From positions 840,639 through 855,923 of the forward strand of contig FN649746.1 in assembly GCA_000310025.1 (NCBI GenBank): a DNA stretch of 15,285 nucleotides, given 5' to 3'. This stretch comes from Ectocarpus siliculosus (taxonomy: Eukaryota > Sar > Phaeophyceae > Ectocarpales > Ectocarpaceae). This document shows positions 8,276-15,068 of this stretch, piece after piece. Position 1 is the stretch's first letter. Each line of letters starts with the position of its first letter. The position numbers and the translations under genes are program-made. The notes beneath the pieces are model-generated. The model saw nothing but the letters and a program-made list of their open reading frames with translations. It was not told the origin of the DNA and made no database searches.

Positions 8276-9112
8276 CGGCAACGGACCCAAATAATCAAAC
8301 GACACCATCTGCCCCGGTCTGCTCGGAAGAGGCAAAGACACCAACGGCCAACATTTTGTATGCCACGGCACCTTCCGAAACTGACAAGAATAACACCTAT
8401 GGATCCACGAACGCACGCTTTCCGCCATCCCAATACACCAAAACACCCTCTGTAATATACCTGAAGCCACCTTCTCTCCCAAATGCACCGCTTCCTTGTG
8501 GGCGCAATCCATGACCCACGGTCTCAGCATCCTAGGCACATACGTCCGAACGGGCTCTTCACCAACCAGTCTCTCAAATTGCCCGGAATTTGGATTCGGA
8601 TTTTCTGCAGGGGCTTTCGATTCCTTCCTCACCAACAAATGCTTCGAATTCGGCAACATCAACAGAGTAACCCGTGCAACCAACCGCTTCAACTCATCCA
8701 AGTCAACACCTACACCTTCCGGAATATCTCCCTCCTTCATTCTCTTTGAATTGGCGTGCCCTTCGATGGCCGCAATTACTAATCGCGCCGTATCGTCTTC
8801 CTCCTGAATGTCCGCGGCTGAACAACATGCCGGCGCTGTGTACAGCACTGCTGCGCCAGGCGTTTTTCCTACACCCTTGGTGGGGATTAAGATTATTCTC
8901 CATACGTTTACTGCCCTGGCTAGGTCAGTCAATGACGGTAGGTAGCCATGAGCGTGTTTGGCTTCAAGCCGGCTGATACTGCTGTAAGGACCGGCTAATG
9001 CTGTAATTTTGACCCATCTTCCGCTCAATATCTGCTGCTGTGGTATATTACCCGTCTTTATCACACAAATTCTCCCCATATTCAATTGCCGCTTGCGTCT
9101 GTTCTTCATCAT
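8201..9112 (-). pseudogene. Integrase N-terminal part: HHCC zinc module and first catalytic Asp
   Basis: This 303-codon open frame is the longest surviving piece of the element. Residues 205-243 hold H205-x4-H210 ... C240-x2-C243 (HKEAVH and CYSC), the integrase zinc-binding module that binds element DNA ends. D273 in SFDYLGPLP is the first residue of the DDE catalytic triad. After about residue 285 the translation leaves the family pattern. The correct reading resumes in the frame of 8107-8433 (CRGVPINKGAKEARW...), so a frameshift lies near 8230-8275. Residues 1-190 show no domain I can name. A true element would have RNase H just upstream, and only a vague remnant could be there. Confidence 0.8.
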
Positions 9113-9127
9113 ACTCTTGCAACGGAA

Positions 9128-9380
9128 TTTGAGGCAACGGAAGTGCTACCGGACCCCTGCCCCCGGAACCTTTACCCCCACCACCACCCACAGCCCCTCT
9201 TCCTCGAGCCACACCACCTCTATCCCTACCCCGCGCAACAGCCCTACCACTACGAGCATTACTGCCACCCCCACCACCAGCAACATTCCCACTCCCCTGA
9301 GCAGTACTGCTACTACCGCCCCCACCAGCAACAGTCCCACTCCCACGAGCGTTACTGACTCCGCTTTGACCCCTATGTCT
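9128..9380 (-). pseudogene. Gly/Ser/Arg-rich linker of the Gag-like polyprotein
   Basis: In the coding frame the minus strand gives repeats such as GSGTVAGGGGSSSTAQ and GSGNVAGGGGGSNARS, then RGRDRGGVARGRGAVGGGGG. These are two imperfect copies of a Gly-rich unit followed by an RGG-like stretch. Such regions often bind RNA, and in Gag proteins lacking CCHC knuckles a basic Gly-rich region can fill the nucleocapsid role. That role is inference here. Both strands carry long open frames in this stretch because of its composition. The Gly/Arg reading is preferred because it is continuous with the flanking element frame (PLPQIPLQEYDEEQTQAA). Confidence 0.5.
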
Positions 9381-9383
9381 GGG

Positions 9384-9797
9384 CCTTCTTGGGCTTTTCC
9401 TTTTTCTCAGAGGGCGGTAACGACGTGGGTAAACTCTCGAATCCCAGCCGCCTGTTGTGCACAGAGCAGGGCACTTGTCGCGGTTTCGGATTCCTTCCGG
9501 TGCGCAAGATTAGCCACATTCGCGACACTGAACTCCTCCCTCAGACGGCTCTTAGCTCTTCCTTCGCCATTTCAAGGGTTGGCATCAGCCCTGCTCCACC
9601 AATTCTCTCCCTGACCGCCCGCGGAACGTTCCTGCTGTTCACTTTTCCCTTGACCTCTACCACTTTGTGCTCAAGGGCAGTGAACTCTGTGTCCAACCTC
9701 TTGACCTCCGGGTCCCTCTGTGCCTTCTCCCATCTCTTCTCAAGGTTAGGTACAGTGTGCTTTTTCTCGTCAAACCGACGCCGTACCCGTTCTAGCA
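9384..9797 (-). pseudogene. Gag-like coiled-coil region, frameshifted
   Basis: From 9797 leftward the minus strand reads a charged helical stretch (NVLERVRRRFDEKKHTVPNL, EKRWEKAQRD, TEFTALEHKVVEVKGKVNSR) ending at a stop at 9541. Coding-like sequence continues in the neighbouring frame as SRLREEFSVANVANLAHRKE ... AAGIREFTHVVTAL, then a stop near 9400. Heptad-like spacing suggests coiled coil. No capsid motif was recognised, so Gag is inferred from position upstream of the linker and integrase. Confidence 0.45.
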
Positions 9798-11124
9798 CGT
9801 TTTGAGACGTCGGGGAAGGGGCAAGGCACCTCGGTGCAGATCGGAGAATGTCAATTGAGGCAAGAGAGTTAAGTTGGAGGCCCCAACAAGCGGCCAGTGC
9901 GAAACTGGCAAACGAGATGACCAAAACGTTCGCAGCAGCAGACAACAATCCGCCGCCTTAGAAGCACGAGAACGCATGTAGCCAAGAGGGAGAGACGACT
10001 CTTGTCAGCTACCTGGTAGTATTTTCGAGCAACTCCGAGACGGTGTCGGGGCGATCAGTGTTGGCTGGAAACAGGTTTCAGTCGTGGTGGAGATTGACGG
10101 ACGACCAATTTCCTCCTCGGCAACTACGGTGGCAGGTGGTGAACATCAAGAAAACGAAGAAGAAGAGGGCGAAACCACCGGTAAATAAACCCTCTGTCTC
10201 ACAACAAATAGCGGAATTAGCAGAGGAACACCACACGAGGTGCAAAGAGCTCTTTACACCTCGTGGTGTTCCTGTGCTAATCCCGCCATTTGTTCTGGGA
10301 GAGAGGATTTATTTACCGGTGGTTCCACCCTCTTCTTCTTCGTTTTCTTGATGTTCACCACCTGCCACGACGATTGTAGACGGGGAAATTGTAGAGGAGG
10401 AAATTGGTCGTCTTTACTCTCATCCACCAATGACTCAAAAGCGATTCCACGACAGCACTGACTTCCCCGCCACCGCCTCGGAGTTGCTGGAAAATACTAG
10501 CTGGCAAGAGGCGTCTCTCCCTCTTGGCTACATGCGTTTTCGTGCTTCGGAGGCGGCGGATTGTTGTCTGCTGCTGTGAACGTTTTGGTCATCTCGTTTG
10601 CCAGTTTCGCACTGGCCGCTTGTTGGAGCCTCCAACTTAACTCTCTTGCCTCTTCCTTCACACCCAACCGGAGTGCGATCTCTGCGTCTGACTTCTGTCG
10701 TCCACCCTCCATGTTAGACACCAGATCTTTTAGAGCTCCCACGTCACCTCCAAATTGTGGGTACAACAAGTCAAGAATCGCCCGCGACCTATCTCTCATC
10801 TCTTGACCCCTGCCTTCCGGCTTCTCGCCCTGGGACTCTCCATCTCCCTCGCCCCTCTTCCCTGAGGCACTGCCCCCTCCTCCATCCTCCCCAGCCGTCT
10901 TGTCCTCAATATCACCTGACGTACGTAACACTGGACGAACAGCAGCTGACTTTGGAACTCTGTCTCTGCGCAATACATCGTGAGCTCTGCGCGCATAATA
11001 CTCTGAGCTACTCCTAGTACCGCGCGGCGCCAATAGCCCTAACCCTGGCATTGCCATTGCCTCGATCGCCATTCTCCGATCTGCACTGAGGCGCCTTGCC
11101 CCTTCCCCCGACGTCTCAAAACGT
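9797..11124. repeat. Large asymmetric palindrome (inverted duplication)
   Basis: The left arm 9797-10249 is the reverse complement of the right arm 10250-11124, with the centre in AAAGAGCTCTTT at about 10244-10255 and no spacer. Blocks match over long runs. Examples are ACCACACGAGGTG/CACCTCGTGGTGT near the centre, GACGACCAATTTCCTCCTC and its complement, and AAACTGGCAAACGAGATGAC and its complement. The arms differ by point changes and small indels. The left arm lacks about 411 bp that the right arm has at 10646-11056. Both deletion edges in the right arm carry TTGCCTC (10646-10652 and 11057-11063), and one copy (GAGGCAA, 9857-9863) is left at the junction. Confidence 0.9.
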
Positions 11125-11267
11125 TTTGATCCCTCCCCCGAGGCTCTCGTCAGACTCCCACCTCGACTTGACGACACATGTTTTCCCCACACGTCTCTGC
11201 CCTCATCCCCCTGCGTCACACTTGCCCCCAACGCGTGCGCGATACCCCCATCACCCATCTCGCCCAC
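10497..11267 (-). pseudogene. Gag-like N-terminal frame (right arm of inverted duplication)
   Basis: This is a 256-codon open frame rich in Gly, Arg, Glu and Ser. The middle part (SRAILDLLYPQFGGDVGALK, DLVSNMEGGRQKSDAEIALR, ELSWRLQQAASAKLANEMTK) looks like an alpha-helical Gag or coiled-coil region. The reading is on the element's strand and upstream of its integrase, which is the expected place for gag. Most of it (10497-11124) is part of the inverted duplication with 9797-10249, where the same sequence occurs in the opposite orientation with a 411-bp deletion. No retroviral zinc knuckle is present. It may not be translated. Confidence 0.45.
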
Positions 11268-11604
11268 CGGCGGCCCGCCATACCCCCCAGAGACCTCAGC
11301 CCCTGTATTTTTGTGTCCATAGTCTCTCTAACCCAAATAACAACTTCGATATGGGAAACACGGAATAGGAACCACCACTTGCGACTTGGTATATGCAATT
11401 CACGAAGACATGCTAGAAGAATAGCTGTTCCTGTGTGTCTTCCTTGTGTACATTGACTCGCTGCTACATTTTGTTCTTGTGTGCTTCCTTGTCTACATCG
11501 ATCGAAGCTATGCTCTTGTGTGTTTTACAACACAAGGGTCTTCGCTTTCCTCAACCCTTCCAAGGTGGTGACATCTACCCGTGCCCCCCTCCCCCCTTCG
11601 GCAG
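11125..11604 (+). other. Helicase intron 1, 3' end
   Basis: The first 140 bp still belong to the antisense Gag-like frame. The remainder has no recognised gene. It includes two diverged copies of CTTGTGTGCTTCCTTGTCTACAT-type sequence (11430-11453 and 11476-11497) and a pyrimidine-rich stretch (CCCCCCTCCCCCCTTCGGCAG) that serves as the acceptor for helicase exon 2. Confidence 0.45.
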
Positions 11605-11771
11605 GCAGCGACGATGCCCCTGTTCATGTGTAACAAAGACGTGTGCGTGGAGGCGGTGACGGGGTCCGGTAAGACCCTCGCCTTCGTCGTACCGGCGATC
11701 GAGATGATCTTGAGAAGGGAGGTAGACCTCAAGCGTAACCAAGTCGGGGCCATCATTCTCACCCCGACAAG
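11605..11771 (+). CDS. DEAD-box RNA helicase DDX55/Spb4-like, exon 2 (motif I)
   Basis: This 167-nt exon begins after CCCCCCTTCGGCAG and continues phase 0 from exon 1. It encodes [20 protein letters not shown] followed by [20 protein letters not shown], with Walker A motif I AVTGSGKT at residues 89-96 of the joined protein, then ...[10 protein letters not shown] and the first two bases of the arginine that starts motif Ia (PTREL). LFM.NKDV and LRRE..LK..QVGAII are typical of DDX55/Spb4 rather than of other DEAD-box groups. The donor is AAG|GTGAGA, phase 2. The next exon should start with one base followed by codons for E-L-A, and I did not find it up to 15285. DEAD, SAT and the C-terminal helicase motifs therefore lie to the right of the window. 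Confidence 0.95.
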
Positions 11772-12250
11772 GTGAGAACCGGCATCATCACGTTGCGTTG
11801 AAATATACCGGTATGTTTTCACGGCGTACAGTAGCGAGCATAGCTGTCGGTTCGAGGTAGAGGTGGGAGATTTTTGCGACAAGGTATGTAGGTATCATTG
11901 TCCGTGTTTCTGGGGCAGCGGTAAAAGTACATTGGGGAGTTGTCGTTGTCTTGGTTGCACCTTTGGACTCGCAATCGGTTCACCCTGTTCGCAGCCTTAC
12001 GGCGTGTTTATCGGGTAGACTTTGTTCAGTGTTGTATTAACTTGAGGAGATGAGAACTCGCCCGTACCAGGGCGCGGCACAAGAGGGAGTGCTGCTGCGT
12101 GCAGCACGCCAAGCAAGAGGGTCCCCGTGTATCGTCACGGGGACCTCCACTACTAGTAGCATCTACCATCTGTGTTAACACGAAAACGTATTAGCAGACA
12201 TATCCCAACCATATCGGTAGACCCACGAACACATCCCTTTATGAGTCTCA
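11772..12250 (+). other. Start of helicase intron 2
   Basis: Begins with the donor GTGAGAA. No coding sequence continuing motif Ia of the helicase was found. The stretch holds the paired hairpins at 12089-12144 and otherwise nothing I can name. Confidence 0.5.
12089..12144. other. Two adjacent GC-rich hairpins
   Basis: Hairpin 1 pairs GTGCTGC (12089-12095) with GCAGCAC (12101-12107) around a 5-nt loop. Hairpin 2 pairs GTCCCCGTG (12121-12129) with CACGGGGAC (12136-12144), a perfect 9-bp stem around a 6-nt loop. They are 13 nt apart. They could fold in either strand's RNA. No T-run follows, so a bacterial-type terminator is not implied. Confidence 0.6.
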
Positions 12251-12345
12251 ACAGCTCCTCACGTTCGTAGAGTCCGACCTTCTGTACAACACCGAGCTCG
12301 AATTGTACAAAAGGTCGGACTCTACGAGTTGTGAGTACCTGCTGT
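12251..12345. ncRNA. Long imperfect hairpin, miRNA-precursor-like
   Basis: The core is a 25-nt stem with one mismatch: TCGTAGAGTCCGACCTTCTG.. (12265-12289) with its complement at 12303-12327, around a 13-nt loop (12290-12302). Weaker pairing extends outward (ACAG...CTCAC at 12251-12262 with GTGAG...CTGT at 12330-12345), giving about 95 nt in total. Stem length, single mismatch and small loop resemble plant and algal miRNA precursors. It could equally be a tiny foldback repeat. No expression evidence is available from sequence. Confidence 0.4.
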
Positions 12346-12635
12346 GCATAGCGTTAAATAGTCGTACACCTCTACATGACGTTGCTAAGAACATCGCATA
12401 GCATGCCTATGTATATGGGAGGTGCAATACGACGGGACCGGGGGTTGCAGCCTGCCCGCATCTATTTCTGCTGTACATGGAGGTAAACAGTCGTGCAGCT
12501 GTACACAAAGTTACCACATATATTGCGCGTTAAAGCACTTTTGATCGCGGAAGAAGACTTGCAAGTACACGTCGCCCAGCCTGCCATAGGAACAAATATG
12601 CATGTCGAGGTGCGATTCCATGGGCCTGCCAGACA

Positions 12636-12654
12636 GGGGGGGGGGGGGGGGGGG
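12636..12654. repeat. Poly-G run (19 G) at 3' boundary of LINE fragment
   Basis: A homopolymer of 19 G follows AGACA and lies directly at the 3' side of the minus-strand LINE fragment. A similar AGACA plus nine G occurs at 13466-13479 at its other side. Length in the assembly may be inaccurate. Confidence 0.7.
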
Positions 12655-12661
12655 CGTACTC

Positions 12662-13486
12662 TTATGTTTTGCATGCCTTAGCGGTTAGACCATTGACGAC
12701 GCGTCCTCGAGAGGACGGAGCATTGTTCCCACAGGACCGATCACCGATGGCCAATCGTTCCTTCCTACTTTGCCAAAGGTGTCTCAAAAATGTCTTCCCT
12801 AGTTTGTCTATCCTACCGATGTCCCTTCCCGCCTTTTCAAACCACTTTCTACTCCCCAGTACCGCTACCGTCCTCTCCTCTCTATTCCATGCCTCAAACA
12901 TCTCCCTGTACGTCACTTGTATTCTTCCCAGCTCAGTCATGTACACTTCCCTCTCCTTTTCGTACCACGGACATTCCGCGACTACATGAACACTGTCTTC
13001 GCATTCGAAGCCGCAATCGCATTTGAAGTTATCGTCTTCGTCGTCTACCGTCCTATGTCTTCGTCGACGTTCGCGAAGGCTTATGTCCCCGGTCCTGAAT
13101 TTGACCTTAAGCTTTGTCCCTGCATCCATTGGTCCATGTAGGTAATCCTTGAACCCTATTCCTTCTTTCAACATTCCGTACACTTCTAGACCCTCCTTAT
13201 CCTTGGATTCTTTCCTTAGATTCTGTTCTTCTCTGTCGGCACAAGCAACAGATATCTTCTTCTTGAACCCCTGTAGACCCTCCGTTTCCAGCGTTTCATC
13301 TTCGTCGATGTCCAATCCCTTCCATACGTCCTCTACAACCTTGACCCATTCCGTGGGTTGTCTACCCCTCTTTTTGTTTGCCCACTTCGCCTCCCATACT
13401 ATTCTCGGCAACCTCTCCTCTCCCATCCCGCACATGCGATACTGCCATGTCAGCTTCCTTACGTCAGACAGGGGGGGGGTGCACAT
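12662..13486 (-). pseudogene. 5'-truncated non-LTR (LINE) retrotransposon, ORF2 C-terminal end
   Basis: This uninterrupted 274-codon frame corresponds to the part of a LINE ORF2 after the reverse transcriptase. Residues 12-50 hold LTWQYRMCGMGEERLPRIVW and KKRGRQPTEW, the post-RT 'R-M-x-x-x-R-L-P ... R-G-R-x-x-x-W' pattern. Residues 130-140 read FRTGDISLRER, and residues 156-172 form a zinc-knuckle-like group C156-x-C158 ... H167-x4-C172 followed by PWYEKER. This is typical of LINE C-termini in which a terminal Cys/His motif helps bind template RNA. Endonuclease and RT are absent, consistent with 5' truncation. The open frame suggests a fairly recent insertion into helicase intron 2. It is antisense to the helicase. 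A second, shorter relative lies at 985-1075. Confidence 0.82.
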
Positions 13487-13639
13487 TTCCGTCGCACAGC
13501 CTGCCCAAGAGTATGTGTATCACGCGCGTGCGAGAAACCCAAGGATTCTTTGTAGTGGTCCGGGTATTTGGTCAAGTCGTGGACATACCGACGAAAGTAT
13601 ATCTACGCCACGTGCCGATATTGTTTACAACTTGAAACA

Positions 13640-13887
13640 CTTCCATTTTTTTTACGTCCGGGGTATTACGCGAAGACCGGCCCCCCGTTACGGGGGCGGG
13701 GGAAGCACACATAGACCTGGATCTTCTCCTCAAAGGACAAATGGACCCGTCTTAGCTTGACGGGGTCCACTTGACGGGGTCCATTTTTTTGTCCTTTGAG
13801 GAGAAGATCCAGGTCTATGTGTGCTTCCCCCGCCCCCGTAACGGGGGGCCGGTCTTCGCGTAATACCCGGACGTAAAAAAATGGAAG
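13640..13887. mobile_element. 248-bp foldback (inverted-repeat) element
   Basis: The left arm (13640 to about 13751) is an almost perfect reverse complement of the right arm (about 13773 to 13887). It starts CTTCCATTTTTTTTACGTCC and ends GGACGTAAAAAAATGGAAG. The loop contains a perfect 14-bp tandem duplication, CTTGACGGGGTCCA at 13756-13769 and 13770-13783, so the right arm can pair with the left using either copy. No coding capacity was found. Reading frames across it are mirror artefacts. It resembles a non-autonomous foldback/MITE-type insertion, but no clear target-site duplication is visible at the ends. Confidence 0.75.
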
Positions 13888-14588
13888 TTTTTTAGTTTTG
13901 TTGACAGCAACATCGGCAAGTGGTGTAAGTATGCATCGATCGAGGATTGGACGGAGCGCGGTAAAGCAGTAGATTGACATACAAACACGTCAACAGCAAC
14001 AATAAGCATCGATGCAGGTTCGCACAGGCTCTCGCAGTTGGAGATTCACAAAAGGTGCGTCACGGCTGAGACTTGTGATCTCTCATGTGCGGTAAGGTGC
14101 TGCAATGGTTGAATTGCAGCGTTGAACCCCGGGGCACACATCAACACGAGATGGCGACTCTGCGTGTGCGTGTGCCAAAACTGTCTGTTATGTGTGAAAC
14201 TTTGGCTGATGATATTGCTGTGGCGGGGCTACAGCAGCAGCAACATCAGACAGTCGTTGGGAGGGAGCCTCCAACCCGGCAAGCTGCGTTTTTTCTTCCC
14301 CATTTTTGAAGAGATGTTTCCCCGCTTGCCCGCATTGCAGGCGGTGGTGCTACAGCAGCAGCATTACAGCAGTAGCACAAAGCACACCATCCATGGCTTC
14401 ATGATGTGCTTGTGTAGCATCGCGTAAGTGTTCACAAGGTAGACACATGTGATGAGCGTGTTTATGCTATGCAGGGCGGGGTTTACCTCCTGGTACCTAC
14501 GTTGTTCCGAGGTATCTACTGTAAACATCGAAGCGACAGAAAGAGAGAACATGCTTCATATCTACTCCGTGGGAACGAAGGTGTCCGT
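13888..14588 (+). other. Intron 2 sequence without recognised gene
   Basis: This stretch contains CAG/CAA-rich patches at about 14230-14250 and 14350-14375 that resemble each other (CTACAGCAGCAGCA...), and otherwise only short frames without domains. No exon completing the helicase was recognised. Confidence 0.45.
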
Positions 14589-15010
14589 GCGGGTAGCTCT
14601 CAAGGCACACAGCAGTGCTGCACCGCAGGGCGCGCTATGTACGCGCGGGGCGCGCTGCGTTCCTTCTTCCCGTCCGGGAGCCGCCAGAAGAACGAAAGAA
14701 AGACTGAGAGTTGTGGGAGGTAGAGACTGACTGCTGCGAGTTGTGAGCGAGGTAGAGACATGCCGCCATATGCTATAAGTTGTGGCTTGCACGCCTCCGC
14801 GTCGCGTCATTCTGACCTGCTGATTATGACGTCATGCAGAACCCGCTAAGTGAACCCAGGGAGAGCAAAAATATGCTTGATTTTCGGAACAATTATTTAG
14901 GCCGTCCAGCGCGGGTAGCTCTTCTTCACACAGTGCACTGCGTGGTGCGATACTCGCGGGACGTGCTGAGTATATTCTTCCCCTCCGGGAGCCGAAAGAA
15001 CGACAGAAAT
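14589..15010. repeat. Diverged direct repeat of about 0.1 kb
   Basis: The copy at 14589-14705 and the copy at 14911-15010 both begin GCGGGTAGCTCT and both end TTCTTCCC.TCCGGGAGCC followed by GAAAGAACGA-like sequence. Between them are a CACACAG..TGC block and a GCGCGGG/CGCGGGAC block in the same order with indels. Between the copies lies a smaller duplication, GAGTTGTG.GAGGTAGAGAC, at about 14707-14730 and 14739-14759. They may be two copies of the same short element, or two ends of a decayed one. Confidence 0.55.
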
Positions 15011-15068
15011 CGGTTTAAACGGCGACCCCGAAATAAAATTGGGTGCCTCAGAGAGCAGCACGCGCGAA

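Larger units (their letters stand above)
6527..9380 (-). pseudogene. Decayed Ty3/gypsy-like retrotransposon pol: linker, integrase, chromodomain-like, Tudor-like
   Basis: Read right to left, the remains run in conserved integrase order but jump between all three frames and cross stops, so the gene is dead. Pieces: a Gly/Arg-rich linker (about 9128-9380); a zinc-binding HHCC module and first catalytic Asp (frame from 9112); second Asp in LLSDRGAEF (frame ending 8107); Glu in SSYHLQTNEMAERLNHTL (8103 frame); a Lys-rich connecting helix (7919 frame); a GPY/F-type segment KLANNWTGPYLVLIVGPG (7699 frame); a chromodomain-like part (7125 frame); and a Tudor-like tail (6832 frame). Protease, reverse transcriptase and RNase H are absent: only about 600 nt separate the Gly-rich linker from the zinc finger. 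The whole element is antisense within helicase intron 1. No LTR pair or target duplication was identified. Confidence 0.85.

Noticed and set aside
9009-9614. 201-codon plus-strand Thr/Ser/Pro-rich frame and a Val/Gly-rich minus frame at 9146-9346
   Set aside because: Both are alternative frames of the Gly/Arg-rich linker, which reads coherently on the minus strand and is continuous with the element.
10653-11056. The 411-bp difference between palindrome arms as a spliced intron (retrocopy)
   Set aside because: The edges are GAGGCAA repeats and offer no GT..AG boundary in either strand at any sliding position within the repeat.
12565-13505. Similar GTCGC.CAGCCTGCC blocks near 12567 and 13489 as a LINE target-site duplication
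   Set aside because: The first lies about 70 bp outside the G-run border while the second abuts the other border, so they do not bracket the insertion symmetrically. Similarity is short.
13149-13980. Open frames crossing the foldback element on both strands
   Set aside because: The two proteins share mirrored sequence only because the DNA is an inverted repeat, and neither has a recognisable domain.
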